NCBI GenBank assembly: GCA_963540815.1 | Contig: CAUTQY010000009.1 | Location: 1 to 64,000 of the forward strand | Direction of reading: 5' to 3' | Length of the DNA stretch: 64,000 bases | Source: Scybalousia_A sp963540815 | GTDB taxonomy: Bacteria; Bacteroidota; Bacteroidia; Bacteroidales; P3 | Shown: in pieces, positions 1-8,399 of the stretch | How the letters are laid out: each line of letters begins with the position of its first letter | Position numbering within the stretch: position 1 is the first letter of the stretch | The notes under the pieces: model-generated | The model's input: the letters and a program-made list of their open reading frames with translations, nothing else | Databases searched by the model: none | What the model was told of the DNA's origin: nothing | Made by a program: the position numbers and the translations under genes

Positions 1-449
1 ATATGATTTCCAAACGTGAGCGTTTGCAGATTACAAGAGAAAAAGGAAAATTGGAGAAAAATCTCGGCTCAATTGCCAATTTGAAACGTTTGCCTGCCGC
101 CTTGTTTATTGTAGATATAAACAAGGAACACATAGCCGTTGCGGAAGCAAGAAGACTTAACATACCTACTTTTGCTATGGTTGATACGAATTGTAATCCC
201 GATTTAATAGATTTTCCTATTCCTGCAAACGATGATGCCTCAAAATCCATAGAGCTTATCGTTGAATATATGTGTTCTGCAATAGAAGAAGGCAAACAGG
301 AAAGAAAACTTGACAAAGAGTCTCGTCAACAGGAAGAGGCAGAGTTGGAAAAAGAGGAAAAAAATAATACAGAATCCTCAGACGATGAGAAGCCTACTGA
401 GGTAAGAAGCAGAAGAGTTAGAAAAACCAGACCTGCGGATAAAAAATAA
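1..449 (+). CDS. rpsB: 30S ribosomal protein S2 (C-terminal part, cut by window edge)
   Basis: This is the C-terminal part of ribosomal protein S2 of the small subunit; the gene begins before the window, in the frame whose first full codon is at base 3. Family-typical stretches are readable: NLGSIANLKRLP, then NKEHIAVAEARRL and VDTNCNPDLIDFPIPANDDA. After the S2 fold (about visible residue 95) there is a long charged tail rich in E, K and R that ends in PADKK; such tails are lineage-variable. The next gene, tsf, follows after 21 bases, the usual rpsB-tsf operon order. Confidence 0.97.
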   Translation, partial: MISKRERLQITREKGKLEKNLGSIANLKRLPAALFIVDINKEHIAVAEARRLNIPTFAMVDTNCNPDLIDFPIPANDDASKSIELIVEYMCSAIEEGKQERKLDKESRQQEEAELEKEEKNNTESSDDEKPTEVRSRRVRKTRPADKK

Positions 450-470
450 TAAAAGAAAGAGGAGATTTTT

Positions 471-1466
471 ATGGCGAATATAACAGCGCAAGATGTAAAC
501 AAATTAAGACAGCTTACGGGAGTAGGTATGATGGATTGCAAAAAAGCTCTTGTAGAGTGTGACGGAGATGTAAATAAAGCAATAGAATACCTTAGAGAAA
601 AAGGACAGAAACTTGCTGCCAAGCGTGCCGATAGAGCAGCCAACGAGGGTGTGGTACTTGCAAAAGCCAATGCAGACAAAACTTTTGGTGCTGTGGTTAT
701 GCTTAATTGTGAAACCGATTTTGTGGCAAATAATGCGGATTTTATAGCTTTCACTCAAAGTGTGCTTGATGTTGCTTTGAATACGAAGGCTAAGACCTTG
801 GATGAGGTCAATGCTTTGGAAATCAATGGAACTAAGGTTGAGACTTTGGTTTTGGACCAACTTGCTAAAATAGGAGAAAAAATAACACTTTCCGATTATA
901 AGTTTGTTGAAGGAGTTCAGGTTTATGCTTACACTCATCCGGGTAATCGTATGGCAAGTGTTGTTGCAATGAATAAAACGGGTTTTGACCAAGCGGGAAA
1001 AAACATGACAATGCAAGTTGTTTCCATGCGTCCCCAGGCCCTAACAAAAGAAGATTTTCCTCAAAATGTTATAGATGAGGAAATGAAAGTAAATATTGAA
1101 AAGTCCAAACAAGAGCAGGTTCAGAAGGCTGTTGAAACCGCTTTGAGAAAAGCCGGTATAAATCCTGCCCACGTTGATAGTCCAGAGCATATGGAAAGTA
1201 ACATGTCTAAGGGTTGGATAACAGCAGAAGATGTAGAAAAAGCAAAAGAAATCATTGCAAAAATCTCCGAAGAAAAAAGAGCAAATCTTAACGAGCAAAT
1301 GATACAAAATATTGCCAAGGGTCGTTTGGAGAAATTCTTTAAAGAAAATACCCTTCTTTCTCAGGAATACTTCGCCGATAGCAAAAAAGATGTTGCAACT
1401 TATCTGAAAGAAGAGGATAAAGACCTTGCAGTTACTGCTTTTGCAAGATTGGAGTTAGGAGCATAA
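471..1466 (+). CDS. tsf: Translation elongation factor Ts
   Basis: EF-Ts is the guanine-nucleotide exchange factor that recycles EF-Tu in the cytoplasm. The N-terminal UBA-like helical domain is clear (LRQLTGVGMMDCKKAL near residue 12), followed by the core domains with the conserved ETDFVANN stretch. The protein has 331 residues, longer than the E. coli form (about 283) but within the range seen in Bacteroidota. A purine-rich AAAGAGGAGA lies 6-15 bases before the ATG, one of the few Shine-Dalgarno-like sites in the window and in keeping with high expression. It is the last gene of the rpsB-tsf unit and a hairpin with a T-tract follows. Confidence 0.98.
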   Translation: MANITAQDVNKLRQLTGVGMMDCKKALVECDGDVNKAIEYLREKGQKLAAKRADRAANEGVVLAKANADKTFGAVVMLNCETDFVANNADFIAFTQSVLDVALNTKAKTLDEVNALEINGTKVETLVLDQLAKIGEKITLSDYKFVEGVQVYAYTHPGNRMASVVAMNKTGFDQAGKNMTMQVVSMRPQALTKEDFPQNVIDEEMKVNIEKSKQEQVQKAVETALRKAGINPAHVDSPEHMESNMSKGWITAEDVEKAKEIIAKISEEKRANLNEQMIQNIAKGRLEKFFKENTLLSQEYFADSKKDVATYLKEEDKDLAVTAFARLELGA

Positions 1467-1492
1467 ATACCTTTTAGATTAATAACTATTTT

Positions 1493-1524
1493 AGAAGGGA
1501 TTAAAAAAATCTCCTCTTTTTTTT
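1493..1524 (+). terminator. Probable intrinsic terminator of rpsB-tsf
   Basis: AGAAGGGA (1493-1500) pairs with TCTCCTCT (1510-1517) with one mismatch and one G-T pair; eight T follow. It begins 27 bases after the tsf stop. Confidence 0.6.
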
Positions 1525-1687
1525 ATATAAATATATGGTAGAAACGGACTTATACGGAAAATAAAATATTTCATTCCGTTGTATTTTTTTGCCAAAACAA
1601 AGTATATTCATTGTCTTTGCGCAAAAGTTTAAAGGACCAAGTTCTTTTATGGGATGATATATTTATTAGCACAAAATAATAATTACA

Positions 1688-2036
1688 ATGAAAAAGAGAG
1701 TTACATTTTTAGCATCTGTGTTTGCCGTAATTGGCAAGTGACGGTGCAACCATAGTAGTCACCGACTCTGCGACAGACTCCGTTGTTTTGGCGACTAACT
1801 CTACAAATGCAATAAATAAAAATTGGAAAGTGAAATATAATTCCGGGAGTAATGCGGATTTTCCTACAACTAACGGAACATACGTTTGAGGAAGCTATGT
1901 AGATTTGTCGTATATTGCAAGCGATGAGATAACTCTTTATCCAACTCCGACAAAGAACGAAGTAACAATAAGAGGTGGACAAAATGAGCTTGTTAAGGTA
2001 ATTCTATGGGCAGACTTGTTAAGCAAGAGAAAATAA
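1688..2036 (+). pseudogene. Decayed secreted protein with a type IX secretion sorting-domain remnant
   Basis: Starting at ATG 1688 a signal-peptide-like start (MKKRVTFLASVFAVIG) stops at TGA 1739, but one frame over the reading continues (LASDGATIVVTDSATDS, then NKNWKVKYNSGSNADFP) to base 2036, with one in-frame TGA at 1887. After that stop the text reads ASDEITLYPTPTKNEVTIRG, which matches the start of a type A T9SS C-terminal sorting domain (usual form xLYPNPTxDxxTI). The sorting domain is also short: only about 35 residues remain of the usual 70-80. So at least one frameshift, one nonsense codon and a lost tail. A possible promoter (TTTG 1588-1591, TGTCTTTG 1612-1619) and a good terminator (2141-2176) remain around it. 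The seeing of the frames is direct; the T9SS assignment is by motif only. Confidence 0.7.
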
Positions 2037-2140
2037 ACGAAAAACTAAATATAAGCGACTTACGCTCAAGTGTTTATTACTTGCGTATTAACGAGACTAG
2101 CAAAAAAATTAATCAAGGAATAAATATTTTTAATAACGTT

Positions 2141-2176
2141 AGCGTTGGGCTTTACAACCCCCGACGCTTTTTTTAT
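2141..2176 (+). terminator. Intrinsic terminator downstream of the T9SS pseudogene
   Basis: AGCGTTGGG (2141-2149) pairs with CCCGACGCT (2160-2168, one G-T pair) and is followed by TTTTTTTATTTAT. It lies about 100 bases past the pseudogene end and just before the large repeat. Confidence 0.75.
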
Positions 2177-2186
2177 TTATACGCAG

Positions 2187-2515
2187 TCGTCCTTGCGAAC
2201 CATCCTTTTCGTCCTTGCGAGACTTCACAAAAAGTCATGACAATCTCAAACAACGCGTCATTGCGAACGCAGTGAAGCAGTCCATTTCTTATTATAATTC
2301 TGCCAAAGGGCTTTTGGTTTCTGCCAAAGGCCGTTTCAATGATGAAAAAACATAGTTTTTCCGGCAAAAAAACATAGTTTTTTGAGTCAAAAAACTATGT
2401 TTTTTTGGTAACGAATCGCTGTTTGGCAGAAACCAAAAGCCCTTTGGCAGAATTCTTATGAGGTATGGCAGTATAAAAAGTGGTCCGGATTACTTTGCTT
2501 TTCGTTCGCAATGAC
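2187..2515 (+). repeat. Large palindromic dispersed repeat, copy 1
   Basis: Three nested inverted repeats are visible. The outermost is GTCATTGCGAACG (2257-2269) with CGTTCGCAATGAC (2503-2515). Inside it, a perfect 29-bp arm at 2297-2325 (ATTCTGCCAAAG...) is complemented at 2425-2453. The core has three A/T-flanked arms with centre CATAG (2351-2355), CATAG (2373-2377) and CTATG (2395-2399), so the third can pair with either of the first two. A leading 70-base part (2187-2256) holds further CTTGCGAG units. The rest of 2037-2649 shows no gene; AATAACGGGAAAGAT near 2550 recurs at 20.47 kb and, reversed, at 30.79 kb. Copies 2 and 3 lie at 38.04 and 47.69 kb. Confidence 0.92.
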
Positions 2516-2649
2516 ATACGGGATTAACCTACAGAGTACAAAGTTGCTTAATAACGGGAAAGATTAGGTTCGTAAGTGGTAAAAATAAAAAAAGTAGCGG
2601 ATGCAAATCAATGCCGCTACTCAATCTTAAAAAAGTTTATTATGAAAAG

Positions 2650-3861
2650 TTAAGCTAATTTCTTTTCCAATCTTTTACGTATTTCACCTATAAAATTTTT
2701 GGAATTAACAGCCTTTGGAGTAACACCCTCCATTAGATTAACCAAGTCTTTGGTGGCTATTCCTTCGTTAAGGGTATCAAAACAAGCAGACTCCAATTTA
2801 TCGGCAAAAGTCATAAGGTCTTTTATACCGTCCTTCTCTCCTCTTTTTCTCAAAGCACCGCTCCAAGCAAAAATAGTAGCCATAGGGTTTGTGGAGGTTT
2901 CTTCACCTTTCAAATATTTGTAGTAGTGACGAGTAACCGTGCCGTGAGCTGCCTCGTATTCATAATTTCCATCAGGAGAAACCAAAACTGAGGTCATCAT
3001 AGCCAAAGAACCGAAAGCAGTGGAGACCATATCGGACATAACGTCTCCGTCATAGTTTTTGCAAGCCCAAATAAATCCGCCCTTGCTTCTTATTACTCTT
3101 GCAACGGCATCGTCTATTAGCGTATAAAAATATTCAATACCAAGTTTTTCAAACTCTGCTTTATATTCTTTCTCATATATTTCCTCGAATATCTCTCTGA
3201 ATTGAGCGTCATATTTTTTGGAAATAGTATCTTTGGTAGAGAACCAAAGGTCTTGTTTGGTATCTATTGCAAATTTGAAACAAGAGTGAGCAAAGGAACG
3301 AATGGATTTATCCAAATTGTGCATACCTTGCAAAACGCCTTTACCTTTAAATTCGTGAATAACAATCTCTTCTTTCTTTCCGCTCTTACCTTCAAAGACA
3401 AGTTTTGCCACTCCTTCTTCCTCCACTCTCAATTCTACGGATTTGTATACATCTCCGTATGCATGACGTGCTATTGTTATAGGTTTTTCCCAATTCTTAA
3501 CAACCGGGCGAATGGAAGGTATGGTAATAGGAGTACGGAAAACAGTACCGTCCAAAATGGAACGTATCGTACCGTTAGGAGACTTCCACATTTCGTGCAA
3601 TTTATACTCGTCCATACGTTTTGCGTTTGGAGTAATGGTAGCACATTTTACGGCAACGCCGTATTTTTTGTTTGCCTCCGCCGCATCCTTGGTTATTTGG
3701 TCTCTTGTCTCATCTCTTTTTACAAGACCAAGGTCGTAATATTCTGTTTTCAAATCTACGAAAGGAATAATAAGCTCGTCTTTTATCATCTTCCATAGAA
3801 TACGGGTCATTTCATCGCCGTCCATCTCCACAATGGGAGTCGTCATTTTGATTTTTTCCAT
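2650..3861 (-). CDS. icd: NADP-dependent isocitrate dehydrogenase (dimeric, eukaryote-like type)
   Basis: Oxidative decarboxylation of isocitrate to 2-oxoglutarate with NADP in the TCA cycle, cytoplasmic. The 403-residue length and the motifs are those of the homodimeric subfamily also found in eukaryotes rather than of E. coli Icd: PIVEMDGDEMTRILW at the N-terminus, the substrate-site SPNGTIRS and GTVFRTPI, the metal-binding DGDVMSDMVS, and the NADP-selective HGTVTRHY. The family is common in Bacteroidota. The gene is monocistronic, read away from the upstream PorE-like gene after about 110 bases. An ATG six codons in (MTTPIVEMDG) is an equally possible start. Confidence 0.96.
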   Translation of the reverse strand: MEKIKMTTPIVEMDGDEMTRILWKMIKDELIIPFVDLKTEYYDLGLVKRDETRDQITKDAAEANKKYGVAVKCATITPNAKRMDEYKLHEMWKSPNGTIRSILDGTVFRTPITIPSIRPVVKNWEKPITIARHAYGDVYKSVELRVEEEGVAKLVFEGKSGKKEEIVIHEFKGKGVLQGMHNLDKSIRSFAHSCFKFAIDTKQDLWFSTKDTISKKYDAQFREIFEEIYEKEYKAEFEKLGIEYFYTLIDDAVARVIRSKGGFIWACKNYDGDVMSDMVSTAFGSLAMMTSVLVSPDGNYEYEAAHGTVTRHYYKYLKGEETSTNPMATIFAWSGALRKRGEKDGIKDLMTFADKLESACFDTLNEGIATKDLVNLMEGVTPKAVNSKNFIGEIRKRLEKKLA

Positions 3862-3974
3862 GTTTATATTTATTTTTACTTTTTAATGTATTGAAATAAT
3901 ACTTTAAGTTATATAACGTTTTATTATTTTCTTTATTATACTCTAATAGGATAACACCTTAATCTTTGGGCAAC

Positions 3975-5948
3975 CTATTTTCTAACCTGAATGACCTTTA
4001 TCTCTATTCTCCTCTCCTCCATAGACTGTTGCAAAAATATACTTTGACGTTTCTCTTGCAAATTTTCCGGATTAGGAGAGAAGGACTCCAACTTTCCTAT
4101 TGCCAAGTGTATGGTTTCCAAACGAGGTTTCCCGTCATTAGATACTTGTTCCATATATGATTTCAACGCCCCGTTATTCCATTGTTTCATATAATTTTCA
4201 ACTGAAACGATTCGTCTTTCTGCCAGATTGTAATTATAGCCTGTTTCAAACAAAGAAGAGCAATAACCGCGTATCTGTATGCTTATATTTTCTCCGGTTT
4301 TTAATTTTTGCAATATATAGTCCAAAGCCAAGTTCAATTTATCGTAGCCGTGCTTTAATTTATCCTTAAAAAACAATTCCACTTGTGCAATTTCCTTATC
4401 CGTCAAACTGTCATCCAAGCCCTTACTCCTTGCAGCCTTATATTGATTTTGTAAAAGAGAGTAAGTTTTATAGCAATCCGAATAAGATTCGTCCGTATAA
4501 GGCAACTCACTACCCGCATCGGGGCTGTCATTATGAAAATACAAAGCAACAGGCAAATCAAAAGCAGGGTTAAACTCTTGTTTTTTTACAATGGTTTGCA
4601 TGGTAGGTTGCTCCGCCTCTTGGGAGTTAAATCTATAAATATCGTTGCAACAGGTTTTGTTTCCTTTGTTGTTGTCACTTGGTCTGTTGGAGGTAAAATA
4701 TCCCTCTGTGTCGGAATCCGAAATAAAAGGATACATATCGTTGTAAGGAGAATTTATTGGTAGCATAAGATTCTCTACATTTGTCCATCTGTCTTTCCAG
4801 CCAACGGAACGAAAGATATCAAAACCTCCGAAACCTTTATGAGTATCCGAAGCAAAATACAACTCCTCTTCGTCCGCATAATAGAATGGGGTAATTTCGT
4901 TGCCGGAAGTATTTATAATCGGTCCTAAATTTTTTGCTTGAGCTTGGCTATCGTTCATATTCAACATCCATATGTCCATTTGCCCGTATCCGCCCGGTCT
5001 GTCTGAGGCAAAGAACATAAAACATTCTTTTTGATTTCTTGCTATCACGGGATGACAGTAAGAATAATTTTTATCGTACAAAGGTTTGAAAACTTTTGGA
5101 TTAGACCATTTGCCCTCATTATAAACGGAATGGTAAATAGTGTATATTTTTTCGTTGTTTTTTGTTTTGGAATAGGTAAAGTAGGCTGTAGCGGAAACAG
5201 AGTCAAAAAACAAATCCGCACAGTCCGTTTTGGGTCTATTGATTTTTCCCCATTCCATTTTTTTTGCAGGTGTATAATAGTTGTCGTCTATGAAGGAAAA
5301 ATATATTTGATTACGGATGTTGGTAAAAAACGTATCTCCCTCGGTTATTTTTTGTTTATAACTCGTGGAGGTAAAAATAAGAATACTATCTCTAAGTATG
5401 AAAGAACCGAGTTGAGAGGTTTCGTCATTAATGTTATTTCCCAAATTTGTAATTATATATCTCTTGGGTTTATCGTTGTCAATTATCCAATCTACACGCT
5501 CCAACTCTCGTTTACACTCTTTACGTATTTTTATGTCGTTGCAGTCTAAAAGACATGTATTCAAAAAACTTTGAGCCTGAATAATATTGCCGTTGTGTAT
5601 GGAACTTTGAGCCAAATGCAAATATAGATAGGGAAAAGTTTGGTTTATGTTAAGAGTGTCGTTTTCTATCAATACTTTTTGATACCAAAATTCTGCCTTG
5701 TCGTAATCTTTCATAGCCAAGCAAGCCTCCCCACACTTGTATATGAGTGTTAAATTTTGCTTTAAAAATCTTCTGCCCAAAGTATAATAATCCAACGCTT
5801 GAGAATAATTACCTTTTTGCATGGCCTTATCACCTTGTTTTTCATATTCTTTGGCATACTTCTCTTGCGCAAAAAGAACATTTGGTACAAAACCGATAAT
5901 AATAATCAGCAAGCAAATAATATTTTTTATCTTTAAAATATTGGACAT
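3975..5948 (-). CDS. PorE-like OmpA-family protein with TPR and PD40 repeats (type IX secretion)
   Basis: A 657-residue exported protein: signal peptide or N-terminal anchor (about 1-27, ending VLFAQ), TPR-like helices (about 30-130, KQGDKAMQKGNYSQALDYY), a PD40/WD40-like propeller region (about 160-450, with repeats such as FMFFASDRPGGYGQMDIW and LYFASDTHKGFGGFDIF), and a C-terminal OmpA-like peptidoglycan-binding domain (about 540-657, IQIRGYCSS then YNLAERRI). Known PorE proteins share TPR, propeller and OmpA modules and tie the T9SS to peptidoglycan. No clear carboxypeptidase-regulatory domain is seen between propeller and OmpA parts. The start overlaps the end of the PorP/SprF gene by 16 bases, so the two are translationally coupled. 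The pair is likely a T9SS accessory pair; exact orthology to PorE is not proven. Confidence 0.8.
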   Translation of the reverse strand: MSNILKIKNIICLLIIIIGFVPNVLFAQEKYAKEYEKQGDKAMQKGNYSQALDYYTLGRRFLKQNLTLIYKCGEACLAMKDYDKAEFWYQKVLIENDTLNINQTFPYLYLHLAQSSIHNGNIIQAQSFLNTCLLDCNDIKIRKECKRELERVDWIIDNDKPKRYIITNLGNNINDETSQLGSFILRDSILIFTSTSYKQKITEGDTFFTNIRNQIYFSFIDDNYYTPAKKMEWGKINRPKTDCADLFFDSVSATAYFTYSKTKNNEKIYTIYHSVYNEGKWSNPKVFKPLYDKNYSYCHPVIARNQKECFMFFASDRPGGYGQMDIWMLNMNDSQAQAKNLGPIINTSGNEITPFYYADEEELYFASDTHKGFGGFDIFRSVGWKDRWTNVENLMLPINSPYNDMYPFISDSDTEGYFTSNRPSDNNKGNKTCCNDIYRFNSQEAEQPTMQTIVKKQEFNPAFDLPVALYFHNDSPDAGSELPYTDESYSDCYKTYSLLQNQYKAARSKGLDDSLTDKEIAQVELFFKDKLKHGYDKLNLALDYILQKLKTGENISIQIRGYCSSLFETGYNYNLAERRIVSVENYMKQWNNGALKSYMEQVSNDGKPRLETIHLAIGKLESFSPNPENLQEKRQSIFLQQSMEERRIEIKVIQVRK

Positions 5949-6925
5949 GGTATTTTAGTATTTTTATATTTTACTTTGTAAGGACTGAACGCATAGGACA
6001 ACCAAAATTCTATGGCGCCGTATGTATGAGAAACCTTGTTGAGTTTGGAAATATTTATATCGTATGCCATACCGGCAAGAAAATTATTGTATTTGTATTT
6101 GGGCGCAAGCACTATGGCCTCCGTATTTCTTGCAAAAAGCCCCATTGAAAAAATATTTTGAGTAAAAATTTCTCCCGTCAAATCAAAAACAAAATCCGTA
6201 CCATAAACGATTTCGTTATATCTATACTGGTTGTTATACATTATTTGAGGTTTCAAGGATATAATATCCGATATTTCAAACAAATAGGACGTATTTATTT
6301 GATACCTTCTATGTATTTTGGAGTTTTTATCTGAAGATTCAAAATATTGCAATTTGCTTTCGTTTATATTAAATAAGGCGAAATTAATATTGAATTGTTT
6401 TTTTTCGGTAGGATTGTATTGGTAATTTATTCCTGCCGACAAGTCCAAACTGTTTAATTTGTCGTATGTTATGTTATCATCGTAGATATGATTTCTATTA
6501 AATCTCGCCTTGGATAAATCGTATTCCCATGTTTTTTTACCTATGCTTAAGCCCAAAGACAAAAATGCGTTTTTTTCTTTATTTACTGCAAAAAAATATG
6601 CAAATGACACGGCAATATCTCTTTCTCCATAGCTTAGCTCCCCTGCCACATCATTGGTAAAACTTATACCAACACCACAGCCACGGTTACTATTTGCAAA
6701 CGGTTGAATTTCCAATGAAGTTAATAATGTGTTATAACCTTTGGATACAGTTTGCCATTGATTTCTAAAAATAGAGGAAACTCTATATTTTGCACTCATA
6801 AAACCTGTCATGGAAGGATTAACAAACATTGGGTTATAATTGAGAGAAGAAAAATGAATATCCTGTGCCTTTGCAATAAAGTTACATAAAAATACAACGA
6901 TTAGTATGATAATAACTCTTCTCAT
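5933..6925 (-). CDS. porP: PorP/SprF family type IX secretion outer-membrane protein
   Basis: 330 residues with a signal peptide (MRRVIIILIVVFLCNFIAKAQ) and the family opening QDIHFSSLNYNPMFVNPSMTG, which is diagnostic of the PorP/SprF family (TIGR03519). The rest is alternating aromatic and glycine strands of an outer-membrane beta-barrel. Family members act in secretion or surface attachment of T9SS cargo, and genomes usually hold several paralogues, each next to its own OmpA/PD40 partner, as here. It is the first gene of the pair and overlaps the PorE-like gene by 16 bases. Whether it is the core PorP or a cargo-specific SprF paralogue cannot be told from the sequence. Confidence 0.9.
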   Translation of the reverse strand: MRRVIIILIVVFLCNFIAKAQDIHFSSLNYNPMFVNPSMTGFMSAKYRVSSIFRNQWQTVSKGYNTLLTSLEIQPFANSNRGCGVGISFTNDVAGELSYGERDIAVSFAYFFAVNKEKNAFLSLGLSIGKKTWEYDLSKARFNRNHIYDDNITYDKLNSLDLSAGINYQYNPTEKKQFNINFALFNINESKLQYFESSDKNSKIHRRYQINTSYLFEISDIISLKPQIMYNNQYRYNEIVYGTDFVFDLTGEIFTQNIFSMGLFARNTEAIVLAPKYKYNNFLAGMAYDINISKLNKVSHTYGAIEFWLSYAFSPYKVKYKNTKIPCPIF

Positions 6926-6968
6926 TGTAACATGAGTCTTTGCTCTCTCAATTATGCCACATCACATA

Positions 6969-7661
6969 TTATTTGAGTTTGGCGTTTATCATTTGATAAT
7001 CCCTTGAGATAAGTTCTTTTATTTTCATTAATCCGTCCTGCAAAGCCAAATCGCCGGCACGTCTTTGAAATTCGTAATAACCATGATAGGCAGCCATGGG
7101 GACTTTTGCATAACCTCTCTCATTGAACTTAGCAACAAGATTGTCTCTTTTGTCGTAGATTTCCACTATAACCTCTAACTCCGTAACATTGGTAGCCATA
7201 GGCATTCCAAAAGCGTTAAAAATCCCAAGAGTAAAGCCACTGAGCCACGACCATTTATAATTGTTCTTACAATAAATTTCTCCTGCTCTCAGAACTATAT
7301 TACCTGCTCTTTCGGTAGTAGGGTCGGTTATGTTTTGATAAACATCATAGACAAAAATATCTTTTGCGTCTTGTATTCGTTTTTCTGCCGTATATAGTTT
7401 GGTGTGTTCATTAACTTCATATACTCCTTTACCGTACGGGGTTTCCGTTAATCCGTACGGCAAAGTTAAATCATCGGAAGGCTTTACAGCGTATGAGTTT
7501 GCACCATAAACGTTTTCAAAAGAAGGTTGGTCTATCCAACAAGTTAACCTTGGTAAAAGTTCTATGTTTTGATAATCGGAATGAAAAGTATCCTCTTTCA
7601 GACTTCTGCAAGAAGTCAAAACGGACAACAGTACTATAATGACGGGTATAATTTTTTTCAT
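6969..7661 (-). CDS. Uncharacterised lipoprotein
   Basis: 230 residues starting with a lipoprotein signal (MKKIIPVIIVLLSVLTSC, lipobox LTSC, lipidated Cys at residue 18). The mature part holds an aromatic- and charge-rich segment, a short hydrophobic GFTLGIFNAFGMPMA stretch around residue 145-160, and a helical C-terminus. I do not recognise the family. The gene lies 43 bases upstream of porP in the same direction and could be part of that transcript, which would put it in the envelope with the T9SS pair; that link is by position only. Confidence 0.8.
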   Translation of the reverse strand: MKKIIPVIIVLLSVLTSCRSLKEDTFHSDYQNIELLPRLTCWIDQPSFENVYGANSYAVKPSDDLTLPYGLTETPYGKGVYEVNEHTKLYTAEKRIQDAKDIFVYDVYQNITDPTTERAGNIVLRAGEIYCKNNYKWSWLSGFTLGIFNAFGMPMATNVTELEVIVEIYDKRDNLVAKFNERGYAKVPMAAYHGYYEFQRRAGDLALQDGLMKIKELISRDYQMINAKLK

Positions 7662-7755
7662 ACTAAAAAGATAATATTTTTCGCAAAATTATAAAAATTA
7701 TTCTTACTTTCTGTTATGTAACGTTATAATTATTTTATACGAGATAAAAGGAGAT

Positions 7756-8380
7756 TTATTTTTTGCTTTTTTGTAGGATTTTCAAAAACATTTCTTCAAA
7801 AAAAATATCTCTGTGTATTATATAACGGAGATTATATGTGTTATAATATATTCTTGAGTGTGAGTAAGCGTAGAACCCTTCATTTATAAAATTTTCCATA
7901 TACAGACTATCTTTTTGAAAGTTTTCCGAATCAAGTCTCATTTGTTTTATAATATCGCAACGCTCTTTCCATTGTTGTTGCCAATCTTTTATGTCTAAAC
8001 GATTTATTATTTTACCGAAACGAATGAAAGCCTCAGCCAACTCCTCCTTTGTTATAATACTGTCTTTTATTACGGACAAATAAACTCTGACAAAATTGCC
8101 CTTTGTTCCGCAAAATTCGTAATAAGGATAGGTAAATTCATCGGATTGAGCAATCTCCTTATCCAAATAATATGGAGTACGCTATTCCTGTCTTCTACCA
8201 AGTGCTCGGGACCAAAGGCATCTTGAAAACTACTTTTATAAATATCAATCAAAGTATTCTTGGGATACATTCCAAGCATATCGGCAACAAAAGTCTCCGT
8301 TTCTTTTTTTTGTATCGTCTTGCGCTTTTAAACAAGTTAAGCAAAAAAGACAAAATAATACTAAAACTTTTTTTACTCAT
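7756..8380 (-). pseudogene. Frameshifted small exported protein
   Basis: Read as one gene from ATG 8380, with three frame changes, this gives a coherent secreted protein of about 205 residues. It starts MSKKSFSII, shifts at a T-rich stretch near 8350 to FCLFCLTCLKAQDD (a signal peptide ending KAQ), shifts again at a run of eight A near 8310 to KKETETFVADMLGMYPKNT, and shifts a third time near 8170 to YYLDKEIAQSDEFTYPYYE, then runs open to the stop at 7756 (LQKSKK). All shifts fall in homopolymers or short repeats, so gene decay, assembly error or slippage are each possible. No family was recognised. It sits 20 bases after the YfcC carrier in the same direction. Confidence 0.65.
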
Positions 8381-8399
8381 AAGCGTATTTGTGATATTT

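Noticed and set aside
2173..2367. Small minus-strand protein across repeat copy 1
   Set aside because: It is a translation of the palindromic repeat and changes frame in the other copies.
3202..3798. 198-codon plus-strand reading opposite icd
   Set aside because: Antisense of a clear icd gene; composition is typical of a shadow frame.
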